The notes under the pieces were generated by a model. The model ran no database searches and was not told the DNA's origin. It saw only the letters and a program-made list of their open reading frames with translations. The position numbers were made by a program, and so were the translations under genes. From positions 82,726 to 146,725 of the forward strand of contig PHBD01000007.1 in NCBI GenBank assembly GCA_002841865.1: 64,000 bases of DNA, written 5' to 3'. The stretch is from Deltaproteobacteria bacterium HGW-Deltaproteobacteria-19 (GTDB lineage: Bacteria > Desulfobacterota > Syntrophia > Syntrophales > PHBD01). Of this stretch, positions 41,992-51,233 are shown piece after piece; positions within the stretch are counted from its first letter, which is position 1, and the number at the start of each line of letters is the position of its first letter.

Positions 41992-42038
41992 CATGCAAGA
42001 AGGGGGAACCGTTTTCAGACCTGTCCCCCCTTTGCATG
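41992..42038. terminator. Terminator-like hairpin between convergent acyP and 3-hydroxyacyl-CoA dehydrogenase
   Basis: CATGCAAGAAGGGGG ... CCCCCCTTTGCATG. Confidence 0.65.
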
Positions 42039-42060
42039 ATCGGTTCATTTTAACAGCCTG

Positions 42061-43011
42061 TCACACCGGTTCGAACGCTCCCAGCTTCTCCATCTGTTCC
42101 AGAACCGCCAGGTAACGTATATCCCGTTTCCGCAGGATCTCCTCCTCCGAGCGTCCGCCATAGTCGTAGAGCCCCTTCGAGGACTTCACCCCCAGGTGCC
42201 CTTTCGACACGGGCTCGGCGATGAAGGGCACCGACTGGCCCAGGGCGTTCTTGATCATCGTGTCTACCAGGTCCAGGCCCGTGAAATCGAGGGTCTGGAC
42301 GGCCCCGACGACTGGAAGCCGGACGCCCAGGCTGGCCTTGACCGCCAGATCGATGTCCTCCGGGGAGGCCCAGTCGTTCTTCAGGATTTCCAGGACGCCG
42401 AAGAAGATCATCTGCTGGATCCGGTTGACGATGAAGCTCGGGACGAACTGTTTCAGCACAACGGCCTTCTTCCCGAGACGCTGCATGAGCTGCACGGCGA
42501 CATCCATCGCCTCCGGCGACGTCTTGGGGCCGGGCACGACCTCTACCAGCGGGATGATGTGGGGCGGCGCGAACCAGTGGGTGATGAGGAGCCGCTCGGG
42601 CCGGTGAATTTCCCCGACGATGGAGAAAACGTCCAGGGACGACGTGTTGCTCGCGAGGACGGCCCCGTCCGGGCAGATGCGCTCGAGCTGCTGGAAGACG
42701 GCCTTCTTGACTTCCGGCACCTCCACGACGGCTTCGATGGCAAAATCGGCGCCCTCCGCCGCCGCAGCCAGGTCCGTCGAGGGAATGATCCGCCCGAGGA
42801 TGGCCGGGATCTCCTCCCGCTTCACCGATCCATAATCCGCCAGGGTCTCCAGGTTGACCCGGATGAGCCGCATGGCACGCTCCAGGCATTCGCCCGTCGT
42901 GTCGGCCAGCCCGGTCTCAATCCCATGCTGGGCAAAGACCTGGGCAATGGAATGCCCCATGGTCCCCGCACCGACCACAACCGCCCTCTTCATTTCATTC
43001 ACCTTGACCAT
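42061..43011 (-). CDS. 3-hydroxyacyl-CoA dehydrogenase family protein
   Basis: KRAVVVGAGTMGHSIAQVFAQHGIETGLADTTGECLERA; VLASNTSSLDVFSIVGEIHRPERLLITHWFAPPHIIPLVEVVPG; QTLDFTGLDLV. Confidence 0.94.
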   Translation of the reverse strand: MVKVNEMKRAVVVGAGTMGHSIAQVFAQHGIETGLADTTGECLERAMRLIRVNLETLADYGSVKREEIPAILGRIIPSTDLAAAAEGADFAIEAVVEVPEVKKAVFQQLERICPDGAVLASNTSSLDVFSIVGEIHRPERLLITHWFAPPHIIPLVEVVPGPKTSPEAMDVAVQLMQRLGKKAVVLKQFVPSFIVNRIQQMIFFGVLEILKNDWASPEDIDLAVKASLGVRLPVVGAVQTLDFTGLDLVDTMIKNALGQSVPFIAEPVSKGHLGVKSSKGLYDYGGRSEEEILRKRDIRYLAVLEQMEKLGAFEPV

Positions 43012-43328
43012 GTCTCATCTCCTTTTTGACGAAAAAAGGGGCAGAGTATCCCTCTGCCCCCCGTTTACCGTCTATTTTTCCCCCGTTCGTTCAAGGTCAC
43101 CCACCCCGATTGATCTTGTGAAACGGCGGCTTCATAGCATATTTTCGGATCTTTTCCTACCCGCGAATAAGAGGTCATGAGTAATGACCTCATGAAACAT
43201 CACTTCGTCAATTGACGGATTTTCAAAATTATGCGAGATTTCAACCGGTAATGATAGGTTCGCTACTTTTGCAACAGGAAACCGCGTAGCAAAGAGACAT
43301 TTTCAACAACACGAAAAGGAGATCTGAA

Positions 43329-43442
43329 ATGGGAGATAAGGGCGGAAAGAAAGACAAGGAAAAGGGACAGAAACAGAAAGCCGACAAGCAAAAGCAAAAA
43401 TCCCAGGACAAGATTGATAAGCTGCCCAAAAGGAAGCCCTGA
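43329..43442 (+). CDS. Tiny lysine-rich protein (37 aa)
   Basis: AAAGGAGA upstream; MGDKGGKKDKEKGQKQKADKQKQKSQDKIDKLPKRKP. Not in the ORF track (below size cutoff). Confidence 0.6.
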   Translation: MGDKGGKKDKEKGQKQKADKQKQKSQDKIDKLPKRKP

Positions 43443-43490
43443 AACAAGCAGGAACAATTCCGTCAAGAATATTTGATAACTACGGAGGAT

Positions 43491-43598
43491 ATGGAAATGG
43501 CTAAATCAGAAGACGCCAGAAAAACGGAGAAGAAAAAACCGCAGAAAACAGCGAAAGAAAAGAAGCTGGCCAAAGCAGAAAAGAAAAAGAACCGATAG
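43491..43598 (+). CDS. Tiny lysine-rich protein (35 aa)
   Basis: GGAGG at 43484-43488; MEMAKSEDARKTEKKKPQKTAKEKKLAKAEKKKNR. Not in the ORF track. Confidence 0.6.
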   Translation: MEMAKSEDARKTEKKKPQKTAKEKKLAKAEKKKNR

Positions 43599-43688
43599 CC
43601 GATCGCTCCTTTGTCCGATCAGTTTCTATAAGACTGTGTTTCGTATGCATCTTAGACCAATTTGATTGAGAGGGGTAGATCGCGCGCA

Positions 43689-44762
43689 ATGAGAAAAACC
43701 AGATTCGAGTTGAGCTATCTGGAAGTGGTCCGCCGTTCTTTTTACGTCTTCCTGCGCGATGAGTTGGAACGCCACCTGAGGGTCATCACCTTTGATAAAA
43801 TTTACAGACAGTGCCATGATAAATGCGTGGCCTATCCCTATGTGGACCCGCGCGAGATGCGGCCGAAAAAGCGCGAATTCGCCAGGGAATCATCCTTGGC
43901 GCTGCCGTATATTATTATCTTCTGCGAGGAATCCATCAATGAGGTGCATCAGAAATATATCCGCTTCAGCGACGATAACCGCGTCCGCAAGGATACCCTG
44001 GCACTCATCCCCAGCATTCAACTCAACAAGCCGTTCTATTCCGGGATAAAATTTTTTGAACGCAGCACGTTTTTCGATCTCCTGGAGACGCTCCTGGATG
44101 TGGATTACGGCCTGCTGATCCAGCGCGATGATCGCTATCGCAAGCAGAACCGCTATGCACTCTCGCACTTCCATGTCAAGATCGACTGGCCCATTGCCGA
44201 AGCGGCCGAAAGCCTGGGCAAGGAGATGCGGTACGTTTCCAAAAACATGTATGAAAAGGGCGAACGCACGGCCAGCTTACTCCAGGAAAAGCTCTTCGAA
44301 TATTACGGCTGGCACCATCAGGCCACCGGCGGAAGGCGCACCGCCGCCCTGATCGCAGCCCAATACCTTAAGCAGATACCCGGCCTGACCACCGTTTATG
44401 TCTCCAGTTCCGAAACCAGAACCCTGACCCGCTATTCGGAAAAAGGTGTGGCGCGCTATGCCATTATTCAACTCGCCAAGGATTATGCCCATCAGATCAT
44501 GGAGATTAACCGGATTACCCCGGAGGCCTTCCGGCTCGGCTATGTAATGGGTGAATCCGAGGGCTTCTACGATGTTTTGCTCTTCGTCAGTTATAAGCAT
44601 ACCGAATGGGGACTGCCGCCATTGGACGGCAAAATCAGGAACATCAAACCGGACTTCAGCTGGCTTGCCGTTGACCGTGAAATGATCCTTCCCCTTTCGC
44701 ACGCCTTGAGTTTACGACCGCTGACTCTCAAGTGGATCTACCGCTCGGAAAAAGAAAAATAA
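43689..44762 (+). CDS. Hypothetical protein of unknown family (~357 aa)
   Basis: Long ORF with normal amino-acid composition, MRKTRFELSYLEVVRRSFYVFLRDELERHLRVITFDKIYRQ...LTLKWIYRSEKEK; start (TTG 43662 or ATG 43689) uncertain. Confidence 0.7.
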   Translation: MRKTRFELSYLEVVRRSFYVFLRDELERHLRVITFDKIYRQCHDKCVAYPYVDPREMRPKKREFARESSLALPYIIIFCEESINEVHQKYIRFSDDNRVRKDTLALIPSIQLNKPFYSGIKFFERSTFFDLLETLLDVDYGLLIQRDDRYRKQNRYALSHFHVKIDWPIAEAAESLGKEMRYVSKNMYEKGERTASLLQEKLFEYYGWHHQATGGRRTAALIAAQYLKQIPGLTTVYVSSSETRTLTRYSEKGVARYAIIQLAKDYAHQIMEINRITPEAFRLGYVMGESEGFYDVLLFVSYKHTEWGLPPLDGKIRNIKPDFSWLAVDREMILPLSHALSLRPLTLKWIYRSEKEK

Positions 44763-45028
44763 GCAGGATTCATTGCCACCACTTGTCGCTGGGAAAAGCC
44801 TCGCCCTGAAAGAACGCCGGAGCGGTGCCCGGCAGGCCCGGGAATTCGCCCGCAATATCGGCCGTGCAGCCGGGCTGGCCATGGTCCTTGCTGCCGGACA
44901 AACTTCGACAATCTTTACCCTCTCAACAAATATCGCCCATCCGCCAAAGTCTGCATCATTCCTCACAACAGAGGAGCATCGAACGAACAATCCATCCAGG
45001 ATTAACTCATTATTTGGAGTCCTTCGTT

Positions 45029-45808
45029 ATGCTATTCTATTTTTCAGGCTGTGGTAATACGCGTTGGGCAGCGCAGCAGATGGCCGATGTTCAAAATGAG
45101 AGATTGATTTTTATACCGGAGGTCATAGACGGCGACCGCACTTTTACTCTGCAACATGATGAGAAGATAGGGTTTCTGTTCCCTGTATATTCGTGGGCAC
45201 AGCCTAAAATCATAACCGACTTTATTCGTCGTCTGAAATTGGAAAACTATCAGGGTCAGTATCTATTTATGGTTTGTACTTGTGGCGATGATGCGGGACT
45301 TACAAGACAAGTATTTACTTCATCGATCGCGCGTCGCGGGTGGCATGTTGATAGTGCATTCTCCATACAAATGCCAAATACTTACGTTTGCCTACCTGGA
45401 TTCGACATAGACACGCCGGTGCTCAAGGCGGATAAGTTGCAGAAATCGATCGACAGGATGCAATACATCAATGAACAGGTTTTGCAAAGAGCCAACGGTA
45501 AATTCGATGTCATTCAAGGTTCGTGGCCGTGGACTAAAACTCGCATCATTCAACCATTATTTCAACGCTTCTTCATTGACGATAAGCCGTTTCACACGAA
45601 CGAGAAGTGTATCGGTTGCGAAATATGCGAACGCTCTTGCCCGGTTGGAAATATTCGTTTGACAGATGGTCGTCCTGTTTGGTTGCATCATTGCACAATG
45701 TGTCTTGGCTGTTACCACCATTGTCCGACACATGCCATTGAGTTTGGACAACAGACAGCCAAAAAAGGACAGTATGTTTACCCTGAAAAGCAAGACCATG
45801 AACGATAA
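45029..45808 (+). CDS. EFR1-type flavodoxin-ferredoxin fusion protein
   Basis: MLFYFSGCGNTRWAAQQMAD flavodoxin-like start; two 4Fe-4S motifs CIGCEICERSCPVGNI and CTMCLGCYHHCPTHAI. Confidence 0.85.
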   Translation: MLFYFSGCGNTRWAAQQMADVQNERLIFIPEVIDGDRTFTLQHDEKIGFLFPVYSWAQPKIITDFIRRLKLENYQGQYLFMVCTCGDDAGLTRQVFTSSIARRGWHVDSAFSIQMPNTYVCLPGFDIDTPVLKADKLQKSIDRMQYINEQVLQRANGKFDVIQGSWPWTKTRIIQPLFQRFFIDDKPFHTNEKCIGCEICERSCPVGNIRLTDGRPVWLHHCTMCLGCYHHCPTHAIEFGQQTAKKGQYVYPEKQDHER

Positions 45809-45981
45809 TATTATGATACACATTCTCCATACAGGACACAATTCCTGACAAATATGAGATGAATTTTCCGTCCCATGCACGGCCGGGACCAACCGTTGCA
45901 GGGGGAAAACAAACCATCGTTTGCAGCGGGAAAAGAAAACGACCTGTTCGTTTCAAACATCGGGAACATAAAGAGGATTAA

Positions 45982-47214
45982 ATGAAAAAGTCAAATCTCT
46001 TATCGATTATGTTGTTTGTTTTTGCGCTCGTCATGATGTTTTCCATTAATTGTGCTTCGGCACAAATGCATGGGAATGAAGCTGAGACGCAAGCGGTAAG
46101 TGAAATGCGTACCCGACTGAAAGCGGCGCTGTCGAAGGGTGATACGACCGCCTGCAGACGTGAGGGAGACAATCTGGCACGCTACCAGCGAGCGGAGGAA
46201 GGAGAGGCCTTGATCGATGCCGACTCCAGGGCCGTGGAGAAACGACTTCGTGAGGTAAGAACCGTATATGACCAATTACGGCAGATTCGCGATCTCAAAT
46301 CGAAAGAGGCTGTGGAGCAGGCCTATGGCCTGATTCGGAGCATCGCGACTAAAATGGCAGAGGACGTGGTGACGGAAGTGACGGTCACACTGGTGACGGC
46401 GCCGGTCCCCGGGGCAGGCAAGATAGTGACGGAAATGGGCAAGCAGGCTGCCGACTTTCTAGGCAATTTCAATGATGCCGGAAAAGTCGTAAATCGAGCG
46501 CAGGCCCTGCGAAGTCTTGATGCCATGGCGCGCTATGCCGACGACCAGATGAAAACCCTGATACCTGCCATTCAGGAAGCACGATGGACCCGCGGCATGC
46601 TGAATGAGTGCCGCAAGCAATATCTGGCCGGTGCGGCGATGGGGACAAGGCCGACGGATGTGAAGACCATAAGCACCGCACCTCAGCCGGCAGTTAAAGG
46701 CAAAGGCGTGTGGGTGCTTTATGATATAAGTCGCGGCAGCGAGAATAAAGGAACGGATTACTCTACTGTAAAATTCGGGGATGACGGGCTGGCCGGTACG
46801 TTCAAGCTGAATCCGGCCGACAGCCAGAAAATACCGGTTGAAATAAAATGGAGCCTTCCTCCGGCACAGCTTGTACCGGGATCGTCCATTGCCCTTACAG
46901 CCAAAGTGACGCATGGCAGCCTGCAATGGCCGGGGAAACCGCTGGAGAAAACTATCAACACATCGTGGAGCAGCGGCAAATTGGTCTGGGATGAAAAAAT
47001 TCATGCCGCTGACGGAACAACAACGCTTGTGGTCCCGGAGTTAAACGCCAAGGGCACTCTCGGCAACCTTTACGGGATTTCTTACAACGCTTCCGGTCAG
47101 GCCGGGCCGGGCCGAAAGGCCTGGAATGGAATCACATTCAAGTACAAATACATTAAGGCGGGTGATTCCGTGCCTTCAAGCCCATCCTATGAATTAACGA
47201 AAGATAAGAAGTAA
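45982..47214 (+). CDS. Secreted hypothetical protein (410 aa)
   Basis: MKKSNLLSIMLFVFALVMMFSINCASAQMHGNEAETQ signal peptide; helical N-terminal half, beta-rich C-terminal half. Confidence 0.7.
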   Translation: MKKSNLLSIMLFVFALVMMFSINCASAQMHGNEAETQAVSEMRTRLKAALSKGDTTACRREGDNLARYQRAEEGEALIDADSRAVEKRLREVRTVYDQLRQIRDLKSKEAVEQAYGLIRSIATKMAEDVVTEVTVTLVTAPVPGAGKIVTEMGKQAADFLGNFNDAGKVVNRAQALRSLDAMARYADDQMKTLIPAIQEARWTRGMLNECRKQYLAGAAMGTRPTDVKTISTAPQPAVKGKGVWVLYDISRGSENKGTDYSTVKFGDDGLAGTFKLNPADSQKIPVEIKWSLPPAQLVPGSSIALTAKVTHGSLQWPGKPLEKTINTSWSSGKLVWDEKIHAADGTTTLVVPELNAKGTLGNLYGISYNASGQAGPGRKAWNGITFKYKYIKAGDSVPSSPSYELTKDKK

Positions 47215-47265
47215 CGGGTTATGAAACGTTAAAAACCGACATTCCCTGTTACTCTCCGGACAACT

Positions 47266-48252
47266 ATGCCGGCCAACTTACCGCCCCATTACTTCGAGGC
47301 AGAGCAGCGCTTCCGGGAGGCCCGGACCCCCGCGGCCAAGATCGAGGCCCTGGAGGAGATGCTCGCCATCATGCCCAAGCACAAGGGCACTGACAAGCTC
47401 AAGGCAATGCTCCGGGAGCGGATCTCCAAGCTGAAGGAGCAGGGGCAGAAGAAGTCGGGGGGAGCGAAGGCGAAGACTCCCTACAGCATCGAGCGAGAGG
47501 GGATCGCCCAGGTCGTCCTCACGGGGATGCCGAATACGGGCAAGTCCACCATTCTCAACCGGCTCACCAAGGCGACGGCGGAGGTGGGCGACTTCCCCCA
47601 CACGACCCACCGGCCCACCCCGGGCATGGCCCCCTACGAGAACGTCCAGATCCAGCTCATCGACACGCCCCCCGTCACCCTCGAATACACCGATCCGGAG
47701 CTGGGAGACCTGCTCCGCCGGTCGGACATCGTTGTGATTCTCCTGGACCTCCAGGCAGATCCGCTGTCCCAGATGGAGGAGACCCTCGCGGTCCTCGCGG
47801 GGTTCCGCGTCTTCCCGGAAGGCCGCCCGCTCCCGCCGGACCTGAAGAAGATCCCCTTCGTCAAGACGATGCTTGTGGCGGTCAACAAGATGGACCGTCC
47901 GGAGCACGAGGGGGATTTCGAGACGTTCATGGAACTGTCGGAAGTGAAGATCCCCGCTATGGGAATCTCGACGAAGACAGGGCGGAACCTGATGGCCTTC
48001 CTGGAGCGGCTCTACGGGATGTCCGGCGTGGCCCGGGTCTACACGCGACGTCCGGGGCGGGAGCCCGACATGACGGCCCCCTTCGTCATCCCGACGGGCA
48101 CGAGCGTGGACGAAATGGCGGAGATGATCCACAAGGACTTCGTGGCCAAGCTCCGGCACGCCCGGATCTGGGGACGGGCCGTCCGGGACGGCCAGATGGT
48201 CCAGCGGGACTATGTCCTTCAGGACGGCGATGTCGTGGAGCTTTGCGTCTGA
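47266..48252 (+). CDS. DRG/Obg-like GTPase with C-terminal TGS domain
   Basis: G1 LTGMPNTGKSTILNRLT, G3 position IQLIDTPP, G4 VNKMD, C-terminal TGS VDEMAEMIHKDFVAKLRHARIWG...YVLQDGDVVELCV. Confidence 0.87.
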   Translation: MPANLPPHYFEAEQRFREARTPAAKIEALEEMLAIMPKHKGTDKLKAMLRERISKLKEQGQKKSGGAKAKTPYSIEREGIAQVVLTGMPNTGKSTILNRLTKATAEVGDFPHTTHRPTPGMAPYENVQIQLIDTPPVTLEYTDPELGDLLRRSDIVVILLDLQADPLSQMEETLAVLAGFRVFPEGRPLPPDLKKIPFVKTMLVAVNKMDRPEHEGDFETFMELSEVKIPAMGISTKTGRNLMAFLERLYGMSGVARVYTRRPGREPDMTAPFVIPTGTSVDEMAEMIHKDFVAKLRHARIWGRAVRDGQMVQRDYVLQDGDVVELCV

Positions 48253-49205
48253 TCGGCATCCCCATCGGGACGGAATGCTTTCAGATAGTCCATGAACAGG
48301 ATGTGGTGGGGCTTGAACCGGAAGTTCTTTTTGTAGATCAGATGAAAGGACCGCTCGATGTTCCAGTTCCCCACCCGCACGATGCAGAGCCTTCCCGCCT
48401 CCACCTCCCGCCTCACGGCGTGGATGGAGAGGAAGGCCGGCCCCGCCCCGGCCAGGATAGCCTCCTTGACGGCCTCGGAGCTCCCCACTTCGCATAAGAC
48501 ATGAATGGAGGATGTATCCAGGCCGGTCTCCGCCCGGAGATAGGCCTCCAGGGTCGCCCGGGTCGCCGAGCCCCGCTCCCTTCCGATGAAGGACGCCTCC
48601 ACCAGCCGTGCCGGGAGAAGCTCCTTTTCCCCCGCCCAGGGATGATCCGGCGGCACCACCAGAACGATGCGGTCGCTCCAGAGAGGAACCGACACGATGC
48701 CGCGATGGACCGTATTCTTTCCGATGAGTCCGATCTCGGCCTGGTCGTGAAGTACGGCCTGCAGGGTCTCGTCACTGTCGTGGGTCTGGATGTGGACCGT
48801 GACGCCGGGGTTCAGGCGATGCCAGGAGGAAATCACCCGGGGCAGGATATACGTTGCCGGGATCGTGCTCGCAGCGACCTGTATGCGTCCCCTTCCCCCG
48901 TCCCGGCTATCGGTGAGCTTTTCCCACGCCTCCTCCCGGAGGCGGATGATCCGCCGGGCGAAATCGCACAGCAGTCGGCCCTCCGCAGTGAGGATTCCTC
49001 CTTCCCGCTGCCGCACCACAAGGGGCGTACCGACCAGCTCCTCCAGGTTCTGGATGTGACGCGTGAGGGAAGGCTGGGAGAGGTGGAGGCGCTGGGCCGC
49101 CCTGGAGAAGCTTCCTGTGTCGGCCAGGGCCACCAGGGATTCCAGGTGCTGGAAAGAAATGCTGCGCGAGTAGTCCTGTCTGGTGGTCATGATGGATTCC
49201 CTCAA
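48219..49205 (-). CDS. LysR family transcriptional regulator, likely the selenium-metabolism-associated type
   Basis: FQHLESLVALADTGSFSRAAQRLHLSQPSLTRHIQNLEELVGTPLVVRQ HTH; family subtype inferred from linkage to yedF and the DUF3343 gene. Confidence 0.88.
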   Translation of the reverse strand: MRESIMTTRQDYSRSISFQHLESLVALADTGSFSRAAQRLHLSQPSLTRHIQNLEELVGTPLVVRQREGGILTAEGRLLCDFARRIIRLREEAWEKLTDSRDGGRGRIQVAASTIPATYILPRVISSWHRLNPGVTVHIQTHDSDETLQAVLHDQAEIGLIGKNTVHRGIVSVPLWSDRIVLVVPPDHPWAGEKELLPARLVEASFIGRERGSATRATLEAYLRAETGLDTSSIHVLCEVGSSEAVKEAILAGAGPAFLSIHAVRREVEAGRLCIVRVGNWNIERSFHLIYKKNFRFKPHHILFMDYLKAFRPDGDADQTQSSTTSPS

Positions 49206-49208
49206 CGA

Positions 49209-49439
49209 CTAAAGGGGGCGGATCTCGCGGTACGTGCCGCGCCGGTCCAGGACGTCGGCCACGCGGGTCCGGTCCGCAGCGGCGAAACGGAGGCAGACGC
49301 CGCAGTCGGAGCTGATGTGCCGGGGCACCGGGACAAGCTTGTGGGGAATGCCTTCCTCGATGAGCAGCTTCTCCGCCTGCATGGCATGATGGACGGAGTC
49401 GAAGAGGACTACCCACCAGGTCTCGACGCTCTCCGTCAT
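49209..49439 (-). CDS. DUF3343 (putative Se/S carrier-like) protein
   Basis: WWVVLFDSVHHAMQAEKLLIEEGIPHKLVPVPRHISSDCGVCLRFAAADRTRV. Confidence 0.85.
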   Translation of the reverse strand: MTESVETWWVVLFDSVHHAMQAEKLLIEEGIPHKLVPVPRHISSDCGVCLRFAAADRTRVADVLDRRGTYREIRPL

Positions 49440-50041
49440 GGCGAGACCACCCGGGCCGCCGCCATGGATCCGGCGATCTCGTACATGTTCGAAACCGATC
49501 CGACGGAGAGGCGGTCCGTGACATTGAAGAAATTGAGGCATGTACCGCACACGAGGACTTCCACGCCCGCATCCTTGATCCGGCGCAGATCCTCGAGAGC
49601 CGGGGAATCGTCGAGGGCCAGGAAGATCCCTGTGTTGTAGCAGATCACTTTGGCGGGGAGAGGATCGAGCTGCGTCAGGGTATGGATGAAGGCCTTGATC
49701 AGGATCTCCCCCAGGGCCTCGTTCCCCCGCCCCATCCGATTCTCCGAAAGGACAACGATGTACGGGCTTCCCCCCGTGGGTGTGCAGACCGCCAGTGCCT
49801 CCAGGTCCGCCGCCGCCGGTGGAGGTGCGGCGCCCCGGGTCAGGTGGATGTGGACGATCCCCCCGCCCTTTTCCTCCACGACCATGTCGCAGCCCATTTT
49901 CGCTCCGAGGCGGCGGATGTTCTCCACCGCCATGCGATTGTCCACAATGACGGCGATCCGCTCATTCTTTTCCAGGGCCTTCCCGGCCAGGATCACCGGC
50001 TGGGGGCACGCCAGGCCCCTGGCGTCGACGATTTCACGCAT
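49436..50041 (-). CDS. yedF: Sulfurtransferase-like selenium metabolism protein YedF
   Basis: TusA-like MREIVDARGLACPQPVILAGKALEKNERIAVIVDN; DsrE-like ICYNTGIFLALDDSPALEDLRRIKDAGVEVLVCGTCLNFFNV. Confidence 0.92.
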   Translation of the reverse strand: MREIVDARGLACPQPVILAGKALEKNERIAVIVDNRMAVENIRRLGAKMGCDMVVEEKGGGIVHIHLTRGAAPPPAAADLEALAVCTPTGGSPYIVVLSENRMGRGNEALGEILIKAFIHTLTQLDPLPAKVICYNTGIFLALDDSPALEDLRRIKDAGVEVLVCGTCLNFFNVTDRLSVGSVSNMYEIAGSMAAARVVSP

Positions 50042-50128
50042 GGCGTCTCCTTTCTCCAGTCAAGAACAGCCGGAACCGCATCCCGGCCCGGTGCCCGGCT
50101 TGTAACGGCACCGCCTCTTCCCGATTCC

Positions 50129-51091
50129 TCAGGCCGCGCAGGTCAGGGCCCCCGCGCAGGAGGACCCGGCCCCGGCGGTACATCCGAAGCAGTGCTCCGC
50201 CGTCACGACCTGCCGCCGGCTCAGCCGGTCCAGGTCGAAGCCCTCGATCCTCCGGGGTGCGCCGTGATTCACGGCCATCCCCAGGGCAAGATTGAAATCG
50301 CAGTCGTAGACAGTTCCGTCCCAGTCGATGCATGCCTGATGTCTGCACATGAGGCCGGCCAGCGTGGCGGGATTGAATGCTTCGCGGAGGAGGGTACGGT
50401 ATTCCTCCAGGCCGCCTTCCTTCTCCAGGCGACGCCGGAAGCGCCCGATCGGCATGTTCGCCAGCACGACCAGCCGGCTGAAGGATATCCCGAACCGTCG
50501 CCCCAGTTCATCCCGGAAGGCTCCTTCCAGGATCGACTGGTCCGGCGGCAGAGCGGGACCGCCGGGATTGAAGGCCAGGTTCAGCACCAGCGCCCCTTCC
50601 CGGCCGTAACCGGCCTCATTGAGGCGGCGGATGGCCTCGATGCTCCGCTTGTAGACACCGGCGCCCCGCTGGGCGTCGACATTTTCTTCCAGGTAGCAGG
50701 GCAGGGAGGCGACCAGGGAGATCTGCCGGTCCCGGAAAAAGGACAGGAGGTCGTCGCCGCCGGGCTGCAGGAAAGAGGTCAGGTTGGTCCGGACCTGGAC
50801 CGGCCGGCCCTGCGACCGAAGGGCCTCGACGAACGGGCGGAGCCCCGGATTCATTTCCGGGGAGCCTCCGGTGATGTCCACGAGCTCGAATCGATGGTTT
50901 TCCGTGACGGCGAGGATCCTGTCCATGACGTCCCGGCCCATGATCTCCCGGCGCTGGGGCGAGCATTCCAGGTGGCAGTGGCTGCAGGCGAGGTTGCAGG
51001 TCCGCCCCAGGTTGAGCTGGAGGATTCGGATTCCTTCGCAGACCAGTCCCTCCGCCAGGTATTCCGATACTTTCCGGTCAAAATCGTTCAT
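50129..51091 (-). CDS. Radical SAM protein of the ArsS-like (arsenosugar-associated) family
   Basis: LQLNLGRTCNLACSHCHLECSP (CxxxCxxC); ELVDITGGSPEMNPGLRPFVEALR; C-terminal HCFGCTAGAGSSCAGAL. Confidence 0.87.
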   Translation of the reverse strand: MNDFDRKVSEYLAEGLVCEGIRILQLNLGRTCNLACSHCHLECSPQRREIMGRDVMDRILAVTENHRFELVDITGGSPEMNPGLRPFVEALRSQGRPVQVRTNLTSFLQPGGDDLLSFFRDRQISLVASLPCYLEENVDAQRGAGVYKRSIEAIRRLNEAGYGREGALVLNLAFNPGGPALPPDQSILEGAFRDELGRRFGISFSRLVVLANMPIGRFRRRLEKEGGLEEYRTLLREAFNPATLAGLMCRHQACIDWDGTVYDCDFNLALGMAVNHGAPRRIEGFDLDRLSRRQVVTAEHCFGCTAGAGSSCAGALTCAA

Positions 51092-51233
51092 GCCGACATC
51101 TCCTTTTCCGGTCCTCCGCGGTCCTGTTTACCACAACCGGATTCCGCGGTTCTATCGTTTTAAACCGACACCGGGTCCTTCCCGGCCTCAGAAAATCAAC
51201 AATCGGGAATTCCTGCCCAATGCATCCACCACA

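Noticed and set aside
50129-51091. Possible selenocysteine (in-frame TGA) in the ArsS-like gene
   Set aside because: The GSSC position is a normal Cys codon and the ORF continues to its stop without internal TGA; no Sec codon found in the genes examined.
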